Of a DNA stretch of 64,000 nt, positions 21,331 to 32,139 are shown one piece after another. The DNA lies in assembly GCF_019279795.1 (NCBI RefSeq), contig NC_056733.1, positions 1,114,404,682-1,114,468,681 on the forward strand, in the 5' to 3' direction. The first letter of the stretch is position 1. Every line of letters starts with the position of its first letter. The notes under the pieces were generated by a model. The model saw only the letters and a program-made list of their open reading frames with translations, made no database searches and had not been told where the DNA came from. This stretch comes from Protopterus annectens (taxonomy: Eukaryota; Chordata; Ceratodontiformes; Protopteridae). Both the position numbers and the translations under genes were made by a program.

Positions 21331-21743
21331 TTAATGCTGGGTTCATATTTTATGATCGAATGCTAGAAATAGTGAATGATCTATTATTGAACCCAATGCA
21401 TGAAACCGCAAAATGTTGAAGGAATGGATCAGCAAATTTTTTCCCCAGGGAAAAATTCGCTTATCCAAAAAAAAAAAATGTACAGGCAACATAAACTGGG
21501 GGCTTTGCCCTCCACTTCCTCCCATGTTCCCCCCACACTCCGCCATCTTAAATATACCAACTTCTAGATCACACCACAGTGAAGAAAACAGCAAAGTCCG
21601 GAGAACGGCCCAGCAAATTTTTTCCCTGGGAAAACATTTGCTGATCCGTTCCTTTGATATTTTGTGGTTTTGTGCATTTGGGTTTGACAAATGAGTGCTT
21701 GCTATTTCTAGTGTTCGATCATGTAATAGGAACCCTTAATGCT
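21331..21743. mobile_element. Foldback element 4 (397 bp) with 8-bp target duplication
   Basis: The element proper is 21339-21735. Ends start GGGTTCATATTTTATGATCG and, inverted, GGGTTCCTATTACATGATCG; the inverted similarity runs about 105 bp. It is flanked by perfect direct repeats TTAATGCT (21331-21338 and 21736-21743). Each arm ends in a hairpin containing CAGCAAATTTTTTCCC (21425-21466 and 21607-21647), the same box as in element 1. The centre (GGGGGCTTTGCCC, C-runs, then CTTAAATATACCAACT) shares its last 16 bases exactly with element 5. An 8-bp duplication fits hAT-like transposases among others, but the GGGT terminus is not typical of hAT. Confidence 0.88.
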
Positions 21744-22242
21744 TTAAAGTATTTCATAGAACAGACTACAATTTAGTTTTGTTTAAAGATAGTCACTTTG
21801 TTAACCCTATAAATTAATGTTTTCTGTAAGCATGCAAGCTGTGTTTCACATCTGAGAGAATAATGGAGCTGAGGAAATAACAGACACTAATCAGTATAAG
21901 TGGGAGCACAGGCTGTAACTGTGCTTTAGCATGGGTATCTTTAATTTTAGGTTAGGAAATACCTATGTGTGCAGCTGTGAATTTGGGGAAATTGCTCCTA
22001 TCTGGAGTGTTAAACTTCATTTTTGAAGATGTACATGGTTTTGTATGTTTGTTCTAACTTAATAGGTTATGGCATGTTTTGAAATGTCTTTAGCTTTTGG
22101 TCTTCAAAAAATGTGACATGGGTTAAAATGGAAATGACAACAATCAACTGTATAAAAGATCTGCCTTCTAAGCAATAATTTGTATGTAACACAAAAGTTG
22201 GAAACACACATTAAAAAACTGTCATATATAATAGGTAGGAAC
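21744..22242. other. No recognisable feature
   Basis: AT-rich sequence leading into the L1/Tx1 ORF2. Nothing recognised. Confidence 0.4.
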
Positions 22243-23068
22243 AATAACTTCTTATAATGGCTAGTCTATCGCATTTATCTTGGAATATAAATGGCCTTAC
22301 AGATATAGACAAAAAGGAAAGCATGTTGAACTGTATTAAGAAATACAGAGTACAGTTAGCAATTACCAATGTTGCAGCTGATACATTTGGAAAGAAATGA
22401 GAATATAAATTTGATAAAAAGGATTTCAGGATGGATATTCAGCAGAATATCAGGGACAAAGAGAAGGGGGAGTAATTGTGTTAATTGCTAGAAGAGCTCC
22501 AACAGTGATAGAAGAAAGAAAAACATAATAATGGTAGACTTGTAGTAGTAAAGGGATGTTGGCAAGGAAGCAGGATTACACTGACATGCATTTATATTCC
22601 ATGAAAAACTGCTATTATCAATCTTAAGACATTTTTTGAGCAATAATGATCATTCAGCAGGGAATATTACTTATAGGTGGGGACTGGAACTTGATTTGTA
22701 AAAGTGACAATATATCTGGGAGATCTTTAGCAGAAAACATAACAAAACAGGGAAGATTTCTGAAGACATTTATGAAAATATTTTGTAGGAAAGATGTGAA
22801 TTTAGCAGAAGGAACTTGAAGAGAATATATGAATTATTACCCAAGGTACAATAACTAGGCTAGACTAAATTGAAATTATACTTCACAGGAACATAGAAAG
22901 CTTTGACACACATCCAATAGCTATTTAATGTCATGCACCAATAAAAACTAAGATAAAAAATGCAGGCTGATGAAGTAAAAATTAGACACTGGCACTTTCC
23001 ACCTACTTGTTAAAAAGAAATGAACTTAAGGAATAGGTAGTGGAAATTATTTTATAGTTATTAGGGAA

Positions 23069-23436
23069 GATAGAAATTTGGGTGGCCACAGTGGTGCAGA
23101 AATTAGCACTGCCGCCTCACAGCAAGAGATTCTCTGGTTCGAGCTTCAGCTGAGGTGCCTTCTGTGTGGAGTCTGCATGTCCTCCCTGTGGTTGTGTGGG
23201 TTTCCTCCAGGTGCTCTGGTTTCCTCCCACATCCCAGAGACATGCTGTAGGTGGATTGGACACTCTAAATTGGCCCTAGGCATGAGTGCATGCATATGTG
23301 TGCCTTCTGTGGTAGGTTGGGCTGGCAACTCGACACCATAAAACACCACTGCCAATCATGAGCGGACAGGTGATCTGCTGTGGCAACCCCTAACTGGGAA
23401 AAGAAGAAGAAGAAGAAGAAAGGAGGATAGAAATTT
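23069..23436 (+). mobile_element. tRNA-derived SINE with L2-like tail, with TSD
   Basis: The body 23080-23425 has a tRNA-like head (TGGTGCAGAAATTAGCACTG as A box region, GGTTCGAGC as B box). A fish-type L2-derived body follows (GTGTGGAGTCTGCATGTCCT, TTTCCTCC..., CTCTAAATTGGCCC) and a (GAA)n tail. Direct repeats GATAGAAATTT flank it (23069-23079 and 23426-23436). It is inserted in the L1/Tx1 ORF2 between the endonuclease and RT parts. It is related to the SINE at 58667. Confidence 0.88.
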
Positions 23437-24394
23437 CTTCAGAATTTACCGCTAGTGAGTGGAATCAAATGAAAATAGAATTTAAAAATAGAGTAGAAAT
23501 AAAAGAAAGAAATATTGTTAACCAGTAATATGCTGGCAGAGGTAAAATCATTGCAGAATAAGGGGAATCTCACAGAAAAAGAAAAGGTGTAACTGCCGAG
23601 TGCTAAAGAGAAAATTAGAGAGTATCTTGATAATATACATGTGATTAGATTGCTGTTTAGCAAATGTTTTTTGCTAATAACTCCAGAGCGCAAACACATT
23701 TAGCACAATGACTTAGGCAACAGAAAGCAGAAAGAGTTGTTATCAAACTTAGGGAACCTATAACAAAAAAAATAACCAGAGATCCTGTAGATGTTTTAGA
23801 GATATTTCAGAAATTTTATGAACATTTTTATAAAGTAGAGAAATGTGGAAATCAAGAAAGAGCACAAAATTAAATATTTATGGAAGACAATAATACCAAG
23901 GTTAGATGAAGATGAGGCTCAACAACTAACAGTTAAGATAGAAGGGGATGAGATAAAAAAACTGTGATATAAAATCAATCTTCAGGAAAGTCTCCAGGAA
24001 CAGATAGTATTCCTGTGGAAGTTTGGAAATTAGGGAATAAAGTGATAAAAATCTGTAAGATTTTGTTTAACAGTATTTGAAAAGTAGGAGAAGCACCAAC
24101 ATTTTGGAAAAAAGATGTGATGGTTGTATTATTTAAGGACTGTAATGACTCATCAGACTCATCTTCGTACAGACCCATTTCCATTTTCAAACATGATTAT
24201 AAAGCTTTTATGTCTGCACTATCTAAAGTAATGCCAAAGGTGTTGCCAGAATTGATAGATCTGGATCAATGTGGTTTTGCGGAGGGGTGGCAGATCTTTG
24301 ACAATATTAATAGAACAGTTACAGTGATGATCCAGAGGGAAACAGATTATAAGAAAATACAGCTGTTGTTGGTGGGTCTTGAGGCACAGAAAAC

Positions 24395-24522
24395 ATAGGT
24401 TCATAGATTATTACTTAGCTAACTGCCCTTGCAAGCCTAGCCAATTATCCCTTGTGAGACTCAAACCCTGCACCTTGTGTTTGTAAGGCAAACACCTTAA
24501 CCATTAGGCCACCCTAGACTGA
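24395..24522 (-). mobile_element. tRNA-derived SINE with CR1 tail
   Basis: On the minus strand it reads GGTGGCCTAATGGTTAAGG (A box region) and GGGTTTGAGTCTC (B box region). It then reads GGCTAGGCTTGCAAGGGCAG and ends in AATCTATGAACCTATG. Its 3' end matches the 3' terminus of the CR1 LINEs in this window. A second copy lies at 39951-40092. It splits motif A of the L1/Tx1 RT. No clear target duplication beyond a possible 5-base match. Confidence 0.85.
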
Positions 24523-26042
24523 CAGAGTAAGCTGGGATTTTATGAGTAGGACAATGGAAGCATTTGGATTTCCTTATACCATGATAAGGTTAATTAGGAG
24601 GATGTATGAAGGATCAGAGGCAAGATTTAAAGTGAGAGGGTTCTCCTCTGACAAGTTGCTTTTAACAGAGGAACCAGGCAGGGTTTCGCTTTTTTCCTTT
24701 TATTTGCTTTGTATTTAGACCCATTGGCAAAGAAAATAAGAGACTCAGAAATGTGAGGAGATAACTGCAAATTGGTATGGTAATCAGGAAAAGATGGCTT
24801 TATGTGCAGATGATATTATTTTGTATCTGATAAATTCAGAAAAAGACGTCTCAGTATTGTGGAACATTTTGAGACAGTATCAACTCTTTATGGCGTCTAA
24901 AATTAATGAAGATAAAACAAAGTCTATAGCTGTAAATTATGTACCACATACATGAATTAGTTAAACAATACCCATATTTATGGGGACACAATAAAATGAA
25001 GCAATTAGGAGTATGGATTAAAAGGGCTTCTGTTTTGGCAGTTAAGGGTATGTGGTAAGAGACTAAACAAAAGATAATACAAAAACTGAGAAACCAAAAG
25101 CTCTTGTTTCTCGACAGGGATACTAAGATACAAGCAGTGATAATGTTTTTAGTCCCTTTAATTTTATATACGGGTCAGGCTTATTTTCATCAACCAGAGG
25201 AAAAGCTGTGGACAATGATTAAGAAAAAGTTGAAAGAATTTATCTGGCAGGGGAATAGGGCAAGAGTTAAGTAAGTGGGATAAGTCAATCTTCCCAACAG
25301 AACAAGTTAGTTTAGGATTACCTAATTTGAAAGGATATTTTAGAGCTATGTGGTTGAGGCTCATATACATAACACAAGCAGAGAGCTACAATTCAAAATA
25401 GAAAGGGATGATGATGAAACAGGAGGGAGTTCAAAAATTAACCAGAGGGTTGTTTTTTGGATGGAGATCCTTAAGGAGAATACTAACAACCATAAAGAAT
25501 CTTGTATTAATAAATTATCAGAAAGCATTCTAAGAAGTAAGCCAATATGAGAATGGCAAGAGGAGATTTTGCCAGTCGGGATTACAGTCAGTAGGGGTAG
25601 AAAAAATACACAAGAGGGGACTTGAATTGACTGGAGTAAACTGACAAAGGAATCATTGCACTTGGAGTAAATAACTAGAGAGGGAACGGTACTAGAGTGG
25701 AATGAAGTCAAGAAGTTGTTTGGACTGCAAGCGGCAAGACTTTTTCCTCAGGTATACAGCAAATGTTGGAGGTGTGACAAGGAAGAAACAGGTAACAGGG
25801 AGCATGTGTTTTGAGATGGTAATGAGATGGCAAATGTTAAAAAATTCCCCATAGAGTATTCTTTCAGAAATATTGGGCGAGCAAATTAGATGTAACTAAA
25901 AGCATGATTCTTTTGAGCTGGGGCACAGGATACAAATTGTTTAGACACTGTAAGGTCTTATGAAGTTTAATTCTAGTGGCTGCCAAAAAAGCAATTACTA
26001 GAAAATGGAACTTGAAGTCGAACCTGACTGTATTTAAGTATT

Positions 26043-28600
26043 GCAACACAAAGAAAACCAGTGAGCACTAAAGTTCCAAACTTACAAAGAAAATGATAAA
26101 GTAAAAAACAACCAAATCAGACCAACAAGAATAGATATATAAACATTTTAATAAACAAAACAAAATAAAAGATTAGCTCTTTCAGGCCAGGCCCTTCATC
26201 AGATCTAACACACTGTAAAAACCTCTACACAGTTAAAAAACAGCTGTAGCCAATCATACTTAAAAAAGGGCCTATGCCCCTTTAACACAGGTTAAAGTGG
26301 TAAAACGTCATTCAGTCCTGAATAAGTGTCCTCCCTCAATTCAGCAATCCACTTTACTTCATTCAACTCTGATTACACAAGTCTCCACCTCTAGAATCTA
26401 TGAATTTTAGTTGTAATGCCATAAGAACAAATTCATGTCCAAGAAAATCACTGATATGCTTAAAAACTGCATTATGCTTAACCTGACACCTTATATCACT
26501 AAGGTGCTGAAGGATTCTTTCCTTCAGCATGCGGTTTGTTTTTCCAACATAAAAACATTTACAGCAATTGCACGTAGCAATATAAATCAAGTTTTTGCTA
26601 TTGCAATTGGCATATAGAACAGGTTTAAATGTTTTGCCAGTGACTGAGTGTATAAATTCATTATTCCTGTTAACTGAATGGCAAGCTTTACAGTTACCAC
26701 AGGAATAAGTCCCAATCTTCAGTGAACAAAAAGGCAATGTCAATGAGGGTTGTACATCTTTACATAACAGCCTCTTTAAACTTAATTTGTTCCTAAAAGA
26801 GAACGATGGCTCTTTGCTCACTATTTCTTTCAAATCGGCTGCTGTCAGTAGTTCCAGTTGTCTCTGATTATACAGCAAATATGCTCTATTCTGTTGTTGT
26901 ACTTTAGGGTAACTCTAGGATAGGTAGATATTGCATTGCTATGTGTCATTATGTTCTCAATCTGTCCTTGTCTTGACATATCAAACCACGGTCATCCATG
27001 ATCTGGTCTCAAGTTATCAAAACATATCGTCATATCTCTTAGGTCATCCTCCTTGTACCCTCTTGCTTGAAAATTGGAATAGAGTTTTAGTGTCTCTTGG
27101 CGAAAAACAGAATCATCAGTACACAATCCAGAAGTCCTCACCAATTGCCCTTTAACAATGTTGGGAAATACATGGTGTGGATGCATACTATCCTTCTTCA
27201 GAAGGGAATCCTTCCAGCATTCCTTTTTATAGGCCTTGGTAGCTAACCCTAAAAAATATGTCTCTGTATATCTTCACATCCAGGAATTCAATCTCTTCCT
27301 TCGAGGCATGCATAGTAAAACGTAAAAAGTCTGTGCTCTCCTCTAAATAACATTTAAATTCTTGCAGCTCCCCTGGAGTGCCCAGCCAAAAGAAGAACAC
27401 ATCATCCACAATTTTTTTTGTAGAAGGACAGGGAAGTCCTCCATCTGTGGTTGGAATTAAAGATAACATCCTCTTTCCATTTGGCCATCAGCAAATTAGC
27501 ATATGTGTTGGCACAGGGTGTCCCCATGGCAATACCACAGCACTGCCAATAATAACAACCATGAAAGATAAACAAATTTTTCTCCAGAATTAATTTCAGA
27601 AATGAGCATATCTGCATGACCAGGGCACAATCCCATCCATCTCTGCCAAATAAAAACTCTTGTATAACCATTAATCCATAATTGTTGGGAATTACAGTAA
27701 ACAAACTGTTTACGTCTAGTGTAACAAAATAAAATCTCTGCCCTTGTGTCACTCATTTCATGTGTTCAGAAAATGTTCTTAGAAACTCAGCTAAATCTTT
27801 CAGTACTGAAGGGGCAAGAGCCAAAGCCCCTTTCAGTTTATCTTCTACGCAAACGTGAAATGTATTTAGTGACCCACCCCCGACCTGATACTATGGTTCT
27901 AAATGAGGGGACAGTAGTGTTCTTATGCACCTTGGGGAGCCCTTTTATGATTGGAAAAATAGTTATTTCAACATTAACAAAATTGTATATCTCTTCAGAA
28001 ATAAAGCGACTGTCCAACATGTCCTTCAGGGTTCCTTGCACTTCAGAAGTCACTCTTCTGGCAGTTGAATCATCTATCTTATTATAAGTTCTAGCCTCCT
28101 GTAATAATATCAGCATCTTATCAATATAGTATTGTCGATCCATCAACACAATGGCCCCACCCTTATCAGCTGGCCTGATAACTACATTCTGATTGTTCAT
28201 CAATTCATTCAGTGCTATTCTCTCTTCTGAAGTCAAATTATAGAAACCATGTTGATTATTGGAAAAAATAGTGCTGGCGATCTCTTTTTCACATATCTTT
28301 ATAAAAGTTTTCACCACAGGGTGCAGTGGTGGTATAAGCCACACTGGGTTTCTTGGACTTATTGATATACCTCATATCTGCAGAATTCTTAAACATATTC
28401 TTTAACATAACATTATGTACAAACAACTTTAAATCTAATAAAACCTCATGCAACCTGGGATATTTGTCTGGTATATATGAAAGACCTTTGTTTAAAACTT
28501 GTTTGTGCACATCCTGAAGAACAAAATGTGACAGATTGATAACCAAGTCACTATTAGTGTGCAAATCTATCTGGTTGTCTTCCTGAATTTCTGAATCCAC
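26043..28600 (-). pseudogene. Penelope-like element (family A), RT and GIY-YIG, degraded
   Basis: Minus-strand pieces in order are: N-terminal part (28600-28289; LSHFVLQDVHKQVLNKGLSY), RT start (28344-27838; VIRPADKGGAIVLM, GLPKVHK), fingers/palm (TLDVNSLFTVIPN; GIAMGTPCANTYANL), motif C (KKIVDDVFFFW) with EIEFLDVKIYRD, thumb (VFPNIVKGQLVRTS), then a Cys-rich linker (CGNCKACHS). The last is the GIY-YIG endonuclease (26878-26363; LIYIATCNCCKCFYVGKTNRMLKERILQHL). Penelope-like elements use a telomerase-related RT and a GIY-YIG nuclease for retrotransposition. Several frameshifts disable this copy. It is 5'-truncated near 28600 and belongs to the same family as the element at 43.5-46.6 kb. Confidence 0.92.
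26170..26206 (-). ncRNA. Candidate type I hammerhead ribozyme (PLE family A 3' end)
   Basis: Minus strand: stem I AGAT, core CTGATGA, stem II AGG...CCT, core GAAA, a 2-bp stem III (AG/CT with two-base loop), then CTA as the NUH site and ATCT closing stem I. Predicted cleavage is between 26174 and 26173. Every conserved core base is present. The same layout occurs at 43389-43426. Hammerheads are known in Penelope-like elements; activity is inferred. Confidence 0.75.
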
Positions 28601-28838
28601 TCAGAAGAACCACAGAAAAGCACCGAAGGACCACGGCTTATCCAAGCAGAGTTTTATTCAGGTACTAAGTACTTTCGTCTGCACTATCACCAGACTTCAT
28701 CAGAGTATACAGTAAAAATCACAGACAAGTTTGAATACTCTCTTGAAACATCACATGACTCCACACATCCAATCAAAATAAAAAATAAAATAAATACGTG
28801 AATAAAATAAAACAGTTAAAACCTAAAAACTATTAATC
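28598..28838 (-). repeat. PLE pseudo-LTR segment
   Basis: This 240-bp stretch is about 90% identical to 42514-42753, with GTGGTTCTTCTGAGTGG at its inner edge and TAATTCACTATTAAT-like AT-rich sequence (minus sense) at its outer edge. In both places it adjoins the 5' side of a minus-strand PLE body. Such terminal direct-repeat-like segments are usual in Penelope-like elements. It contains a hammerhead motif. Confidence 0.75.
28663..28710 (-). ncRNA. Candidate type I hammerhead ribozyme (pseudo-LTR)
   Basis: Minus strand: TACT (stem I), CTGATGA, stem II GTCTG...CAGAC after one extra A, GAAA, stem III AG/CT with two-base loop, CTT cleavage triplet, AGTA closing stem I. Predicted cleavage is between 28667 and 28666. 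The homologous copy near 42570 changes stem II to GTCTG...TAGAT, which still pairs through two G-U wobbles. Confidence 0.68.
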
Positions 28839-29150
28839 ACCATTTTAAGCTTAAAATAATACCACTGAACCCTAGTGGATTTTTCCCTGTGGTTTTCTCC
28901 TGGCCACAGTACAGGCAACACAGGTTTGAGGACCTTAACAGATACCCTGAAACTCTAACTATCGGTCCAGAAGCCACCATTTTAAACTTAAAATAATACC
29001 ACTGAACCCTAGTGGATTTTTCCCTGCAGTTTTCTCCTGGCCCCAGTACAGACAACACAGGTTTGAGGACCTTAACAGATACCCTGCAACTCTATCGGTC
29101 CGGAAGCCATCATTTTAAGCTTAAAATAATACCACTAAAATTTGTGTCCC
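28839..29150. repeat. ~135-bp tandem repeat, 2.3 copies
   Basis: CATTTTAAGCTTAAAATAAT recurs at 28841, 28978 (one base changed) and 29111. The units (137 and 133 bp) share AACCCTAGTGGATTTTTCCC and GAGGACCTTAACAGATACCC. It abuts the PLE pseudo-LTR. Function unknown. Confidence 0.9.
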
Positions 29151-29972
29151 AGTAAATAACTACTACATAAGCTAATCTTTTAATTAATGCTAGACTTTAT
29201 AAGCACAACAAGAATTTACAGTGTTTTTTTTTTTGCTAGTCACCATGAAAAGCAGATGCCAGCAGCTTCTATACTTTCTCTTTGGTTACCCACTATCCTC
29301 ATACTGTTTCTGTGTATATTCTCCTGTTCTGTACTTTACCCTTCCCTGAAGTCATTTCTAGCCTCACTCATAACTGCATTTCCTAGTGCACCTGCCCTAT
29401 TTTACTGTCTTCAGACTCTTACATATTAATGTTTTTTTATTTTTGCCTTGCTTTTAGCTGCTAGTAATACCTCTCTCTCCCCCTCCAAAGCCCCTCTCTA
29501 TTGTAGCTTATTTTAACCATACAGCACTGGGTTTGCTTCAAGTAAATCTACTTGTGTAGCTTGAGGCCAGTGTCCTTTTGTAAGCTTACTTCTGCTCATA
29601 TTTTATTTCTTTTTATTTTATTTCTGGTGACTATACCTTTAGAAACTTTATATCCTTGTCTCTCAAGCTAGTTTTTCACTATCTTTTTCTGATTGTTTCT
29701 ATAACTTCATCTTGACCAGGGTGCTAGCCCCGCTCCGTTCACCCTCGCTATGCTCGGGCTCACTTTGCTCCCCTACCCTACCCCCATTCCCACACACCCC
29801 ATTACAATTACCTTTATACCTAACTATCCCTCCCCTACCTGTCCCACTAGCCACTACAATTCCACTTCCTGCCTATTGCCACAACCACCTTACTAATCTG
29901 TCAATCTTGTGAACACCACTTCATCTATACCACTGTCTCTACCTACTCTATCTGACCATATTTTATTCCAAC
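29151..29972. other. No recognised gene; likely 5' part of the L2 element
   Basis: T/C-rich sequence. A GC-richer patch with CTCGCTATGCTCGGG lies at 29720-29760. Probably L2 5'UTR, but unproven. Confidence 0.35.
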
Positions 29973-32020
29973 ATGTATTATTTTCTAATATCTTCTACAC
30001 TACTTCTTATTCTCTCTATCTCCACCTCTTTCCATTCCAATCTCTCTGACCCACTCCTATGTTCACCAACTTCTCACTCATACAACATATATCCAACTAC
30101 TTCATATTTTATTATCTCCCCTAATCTCTTTACTACCTCTACTTCAAGTATATATAAACTGTCTATAATACAGGTTTTTAACCCTTCCCACAAAGCTAAG
30201 TCAAAACTATACAAACTCCATCTAGCATTTACTACACACTCTCTCCTCACTAAAAACCTACGTTGTTCTGGAGATATCCATCCCAACCCTGGCCCCTCTT
30301 CTCTCCCCAAAACTACTTCTACACTGCCCCTATCTTACTCCTGTAATAGTCACCAACCTCAGTCACAACAATCATCTCCATCCAAATACTTGACTATTTA
30401 CTCATTGAATATTTAGAGTCTAGCAAATAAAGTCACCGAGCTGCAGTCATGGATAGCTCTCAATACCCCTCACATCCTCTCCCTATCTGAAACCTGGCTC
30501 AAGCCACAAATCTCAAATAGTGAAATACTCCCACCAGGTTATAATATCTTCTGATCTGATAGACCTGTAAAAAAAGGAGGTGGTGTGGCCATCCCCTACT
30601 CAAACAACCTTAACCTCTCACCATACCCTTCCCCAATTCCTGACTTCCTCCCAGCTGAAATCATCATCCTTAACTGCCATCTGTATCCCCACAAAAAACG
30701 TGCAATTGCCTCTATCTACCTTTCTCCTGGTAACAATCTGCCCATTCTTGAAAACATCCTATCCTGGTTCTAACATACCATATGAGACACTTATCCTTGG
30801 TGATGTCTGCATTGATTGGTCCAAACTTACAACTGACTCCCCCCAACTCAGTATCCACCTACATGGCTTCCACCAACTTATAACATCTCCCACTCGCTTC
30901 CCATAAAAATGTCACTTCCAGCTCCATCATAGACTGGATCCTTACCAATTCCCCCCACCAATACCACAATCCCACCACCTGTACCTGACTCCCTCAGTGA
31001 TTATCTCCCTACCACCATCTTAAGACACTACTCCCATATTCCTAAACTTCACCTTATCAAAGACTGTTGAAAACTATCGACTTTCAATTCATCCCAATTT
31101 AACTCCATTCTCCACAACATAGATTAGTCCATCCTAAAACACCTCCCCCTAAATGATGCTGTAAGCACTTTCAATAACATCTTCATGAATACTCTAAACT
31201 CCTTAGCTTCCTCTAGGAAGATCAGAGTAAAATCAAACCATGCTCCCTGGCCCTCCCTTATGAAACAAAGAGATTGTGCTTGGAAAACCTGGACTAAAAC
31301 TAAACAACCACCTTTTCTTCAAAAATACAGGCAACAGAGGAACCTTGCAAAAAAACATACAACTAATGACAAAAATTTATACTATAGCTCTGCTCAGCAT
31401 AACAACAAATCCAATCCTCGAAAATTTTGGTCAACTCTCAACAACATCCTCTATCCTGGTAAGCCCTCTAATCCCTCCCCATACCCTAACTCTTCCTCTC
31501 AGGAAACAGCTACCCTCCTGAATAAACACTTTATCTCTTCCATCCAAAATCTGGTAACCTATAAGCCAAACTCTACTTCGACACCCACCCCTCTAAGTCT
31601 CACTAACACAGCTTTGTTTTCTTTTGAGCCAGTTTCCATTACTTACATCAAATCTCTACTACTCAAGCTAAAACCTTGCTCTCCTTCCACTGACAATCTA
31701 TCTCCTACATTCCTCAAACTTGCTGCTGACTCAATTGCCTGTCCTATATCTATACTAATTAATCAATCTATTCTGGAATCAACTGTCCCCACCATTTGGA
31801 AATCTTTCTTCACTATCCCTCTTCATAAAGGTGGAAACTCCACTGACCCCTCAAACTACTGACCCATTGCTATTCTGTCCCCCTCTCCAAGATATTAGAA
31901 AAATGTATTCACTCACAGCTTCTCAATCACCTCCTCACACACCACTTACTTACCCCTACCCAACATGGATTTCGTCCTCACCACAGCACCACCACTACCC
32001 TTGTTTCCTTCACTCATATA
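29973..32020 (+). pseudogene. L2-type LINE ORF, left half (N-terminus to RT fingers)
   Basis: Pieces in order are: a hydrophobic N-terminus (MYYFLISSTLLLILSISTSF), a 2A-like motif (see 30273), then the endonuclease start TIYSLNI...SLANKVTELQ. Next come LSLSETWLKP, KKGGGVAI, LGDVCIDW and a C-terminal HGFHQLITSPTRFP. The linker and RT start follow (31185-31862: NHAPWPSLMKQRD, SPSTDNLSPTFLKLAA, IPLHKGGNSTDPSNY), then HGFRPHHSTTTTLVSFTHI in shifted frames up to 32020. There a CR1 element is inserted. The coding continues at 37331 with VDNIIAEALDNNKLIS. Stops and frameshifts make it dead. Confidence 0.85.
30273..30296 (+). other. 2A-like motif in L2 LINE ORF
   Basis: Residues 101-108 of the ORF starting at 29973 read DIHPNPGP, preceded by LRCSG. 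This is the D-x-(E)-x-NPGP pattern of 2A ribosome-skipping peptides with His in place of Glu. Related motifs are known in several non-LTR elements; activity here is uncertain. Confidence 0.55.
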
Positions 32021-32139
32021 AGTTCATAGGTTCATACTAGGCTATCTGCCCTAGGGCATTTATAAGCCTAGCCAGAGTGTGTATGGCTTTCGCCACCCAT
32101 ATTAAATTAATTTTGCTATGCCCTTTTCAAGGTTAGTAT

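Larger units (their letters stand above)
22243..26040 (+). pseudogene. L1/Tx1-type LINE ORF2, degraded and twice interrupted
   Basis: The remnant starts with the endonuclease signature LSWNINGLTDIDKK. After a SINE (23080-23425) come linker pieces (SPGTDSIPVEVWK). RT follows: WKKDVMVVLFKD, SYRPISIFKHDYK, DQCGFAEGWQIFDNI, then a second SINE (24395-24522) inside motif A, continuing DRVSWDFM. Motif C reads ALCADDIILYL. Near the C-terminus a zinc-knuckle-like KCWRCDKEETGNREHVF and AAKKAITRKW match the L1/Tx1 tail. There are numerous stops and shifts, so it is an old copy. The DRVSWDF and CADDI signatures distinguish it from the CR1 and L2 elements nearby. Confidence 0.8.
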
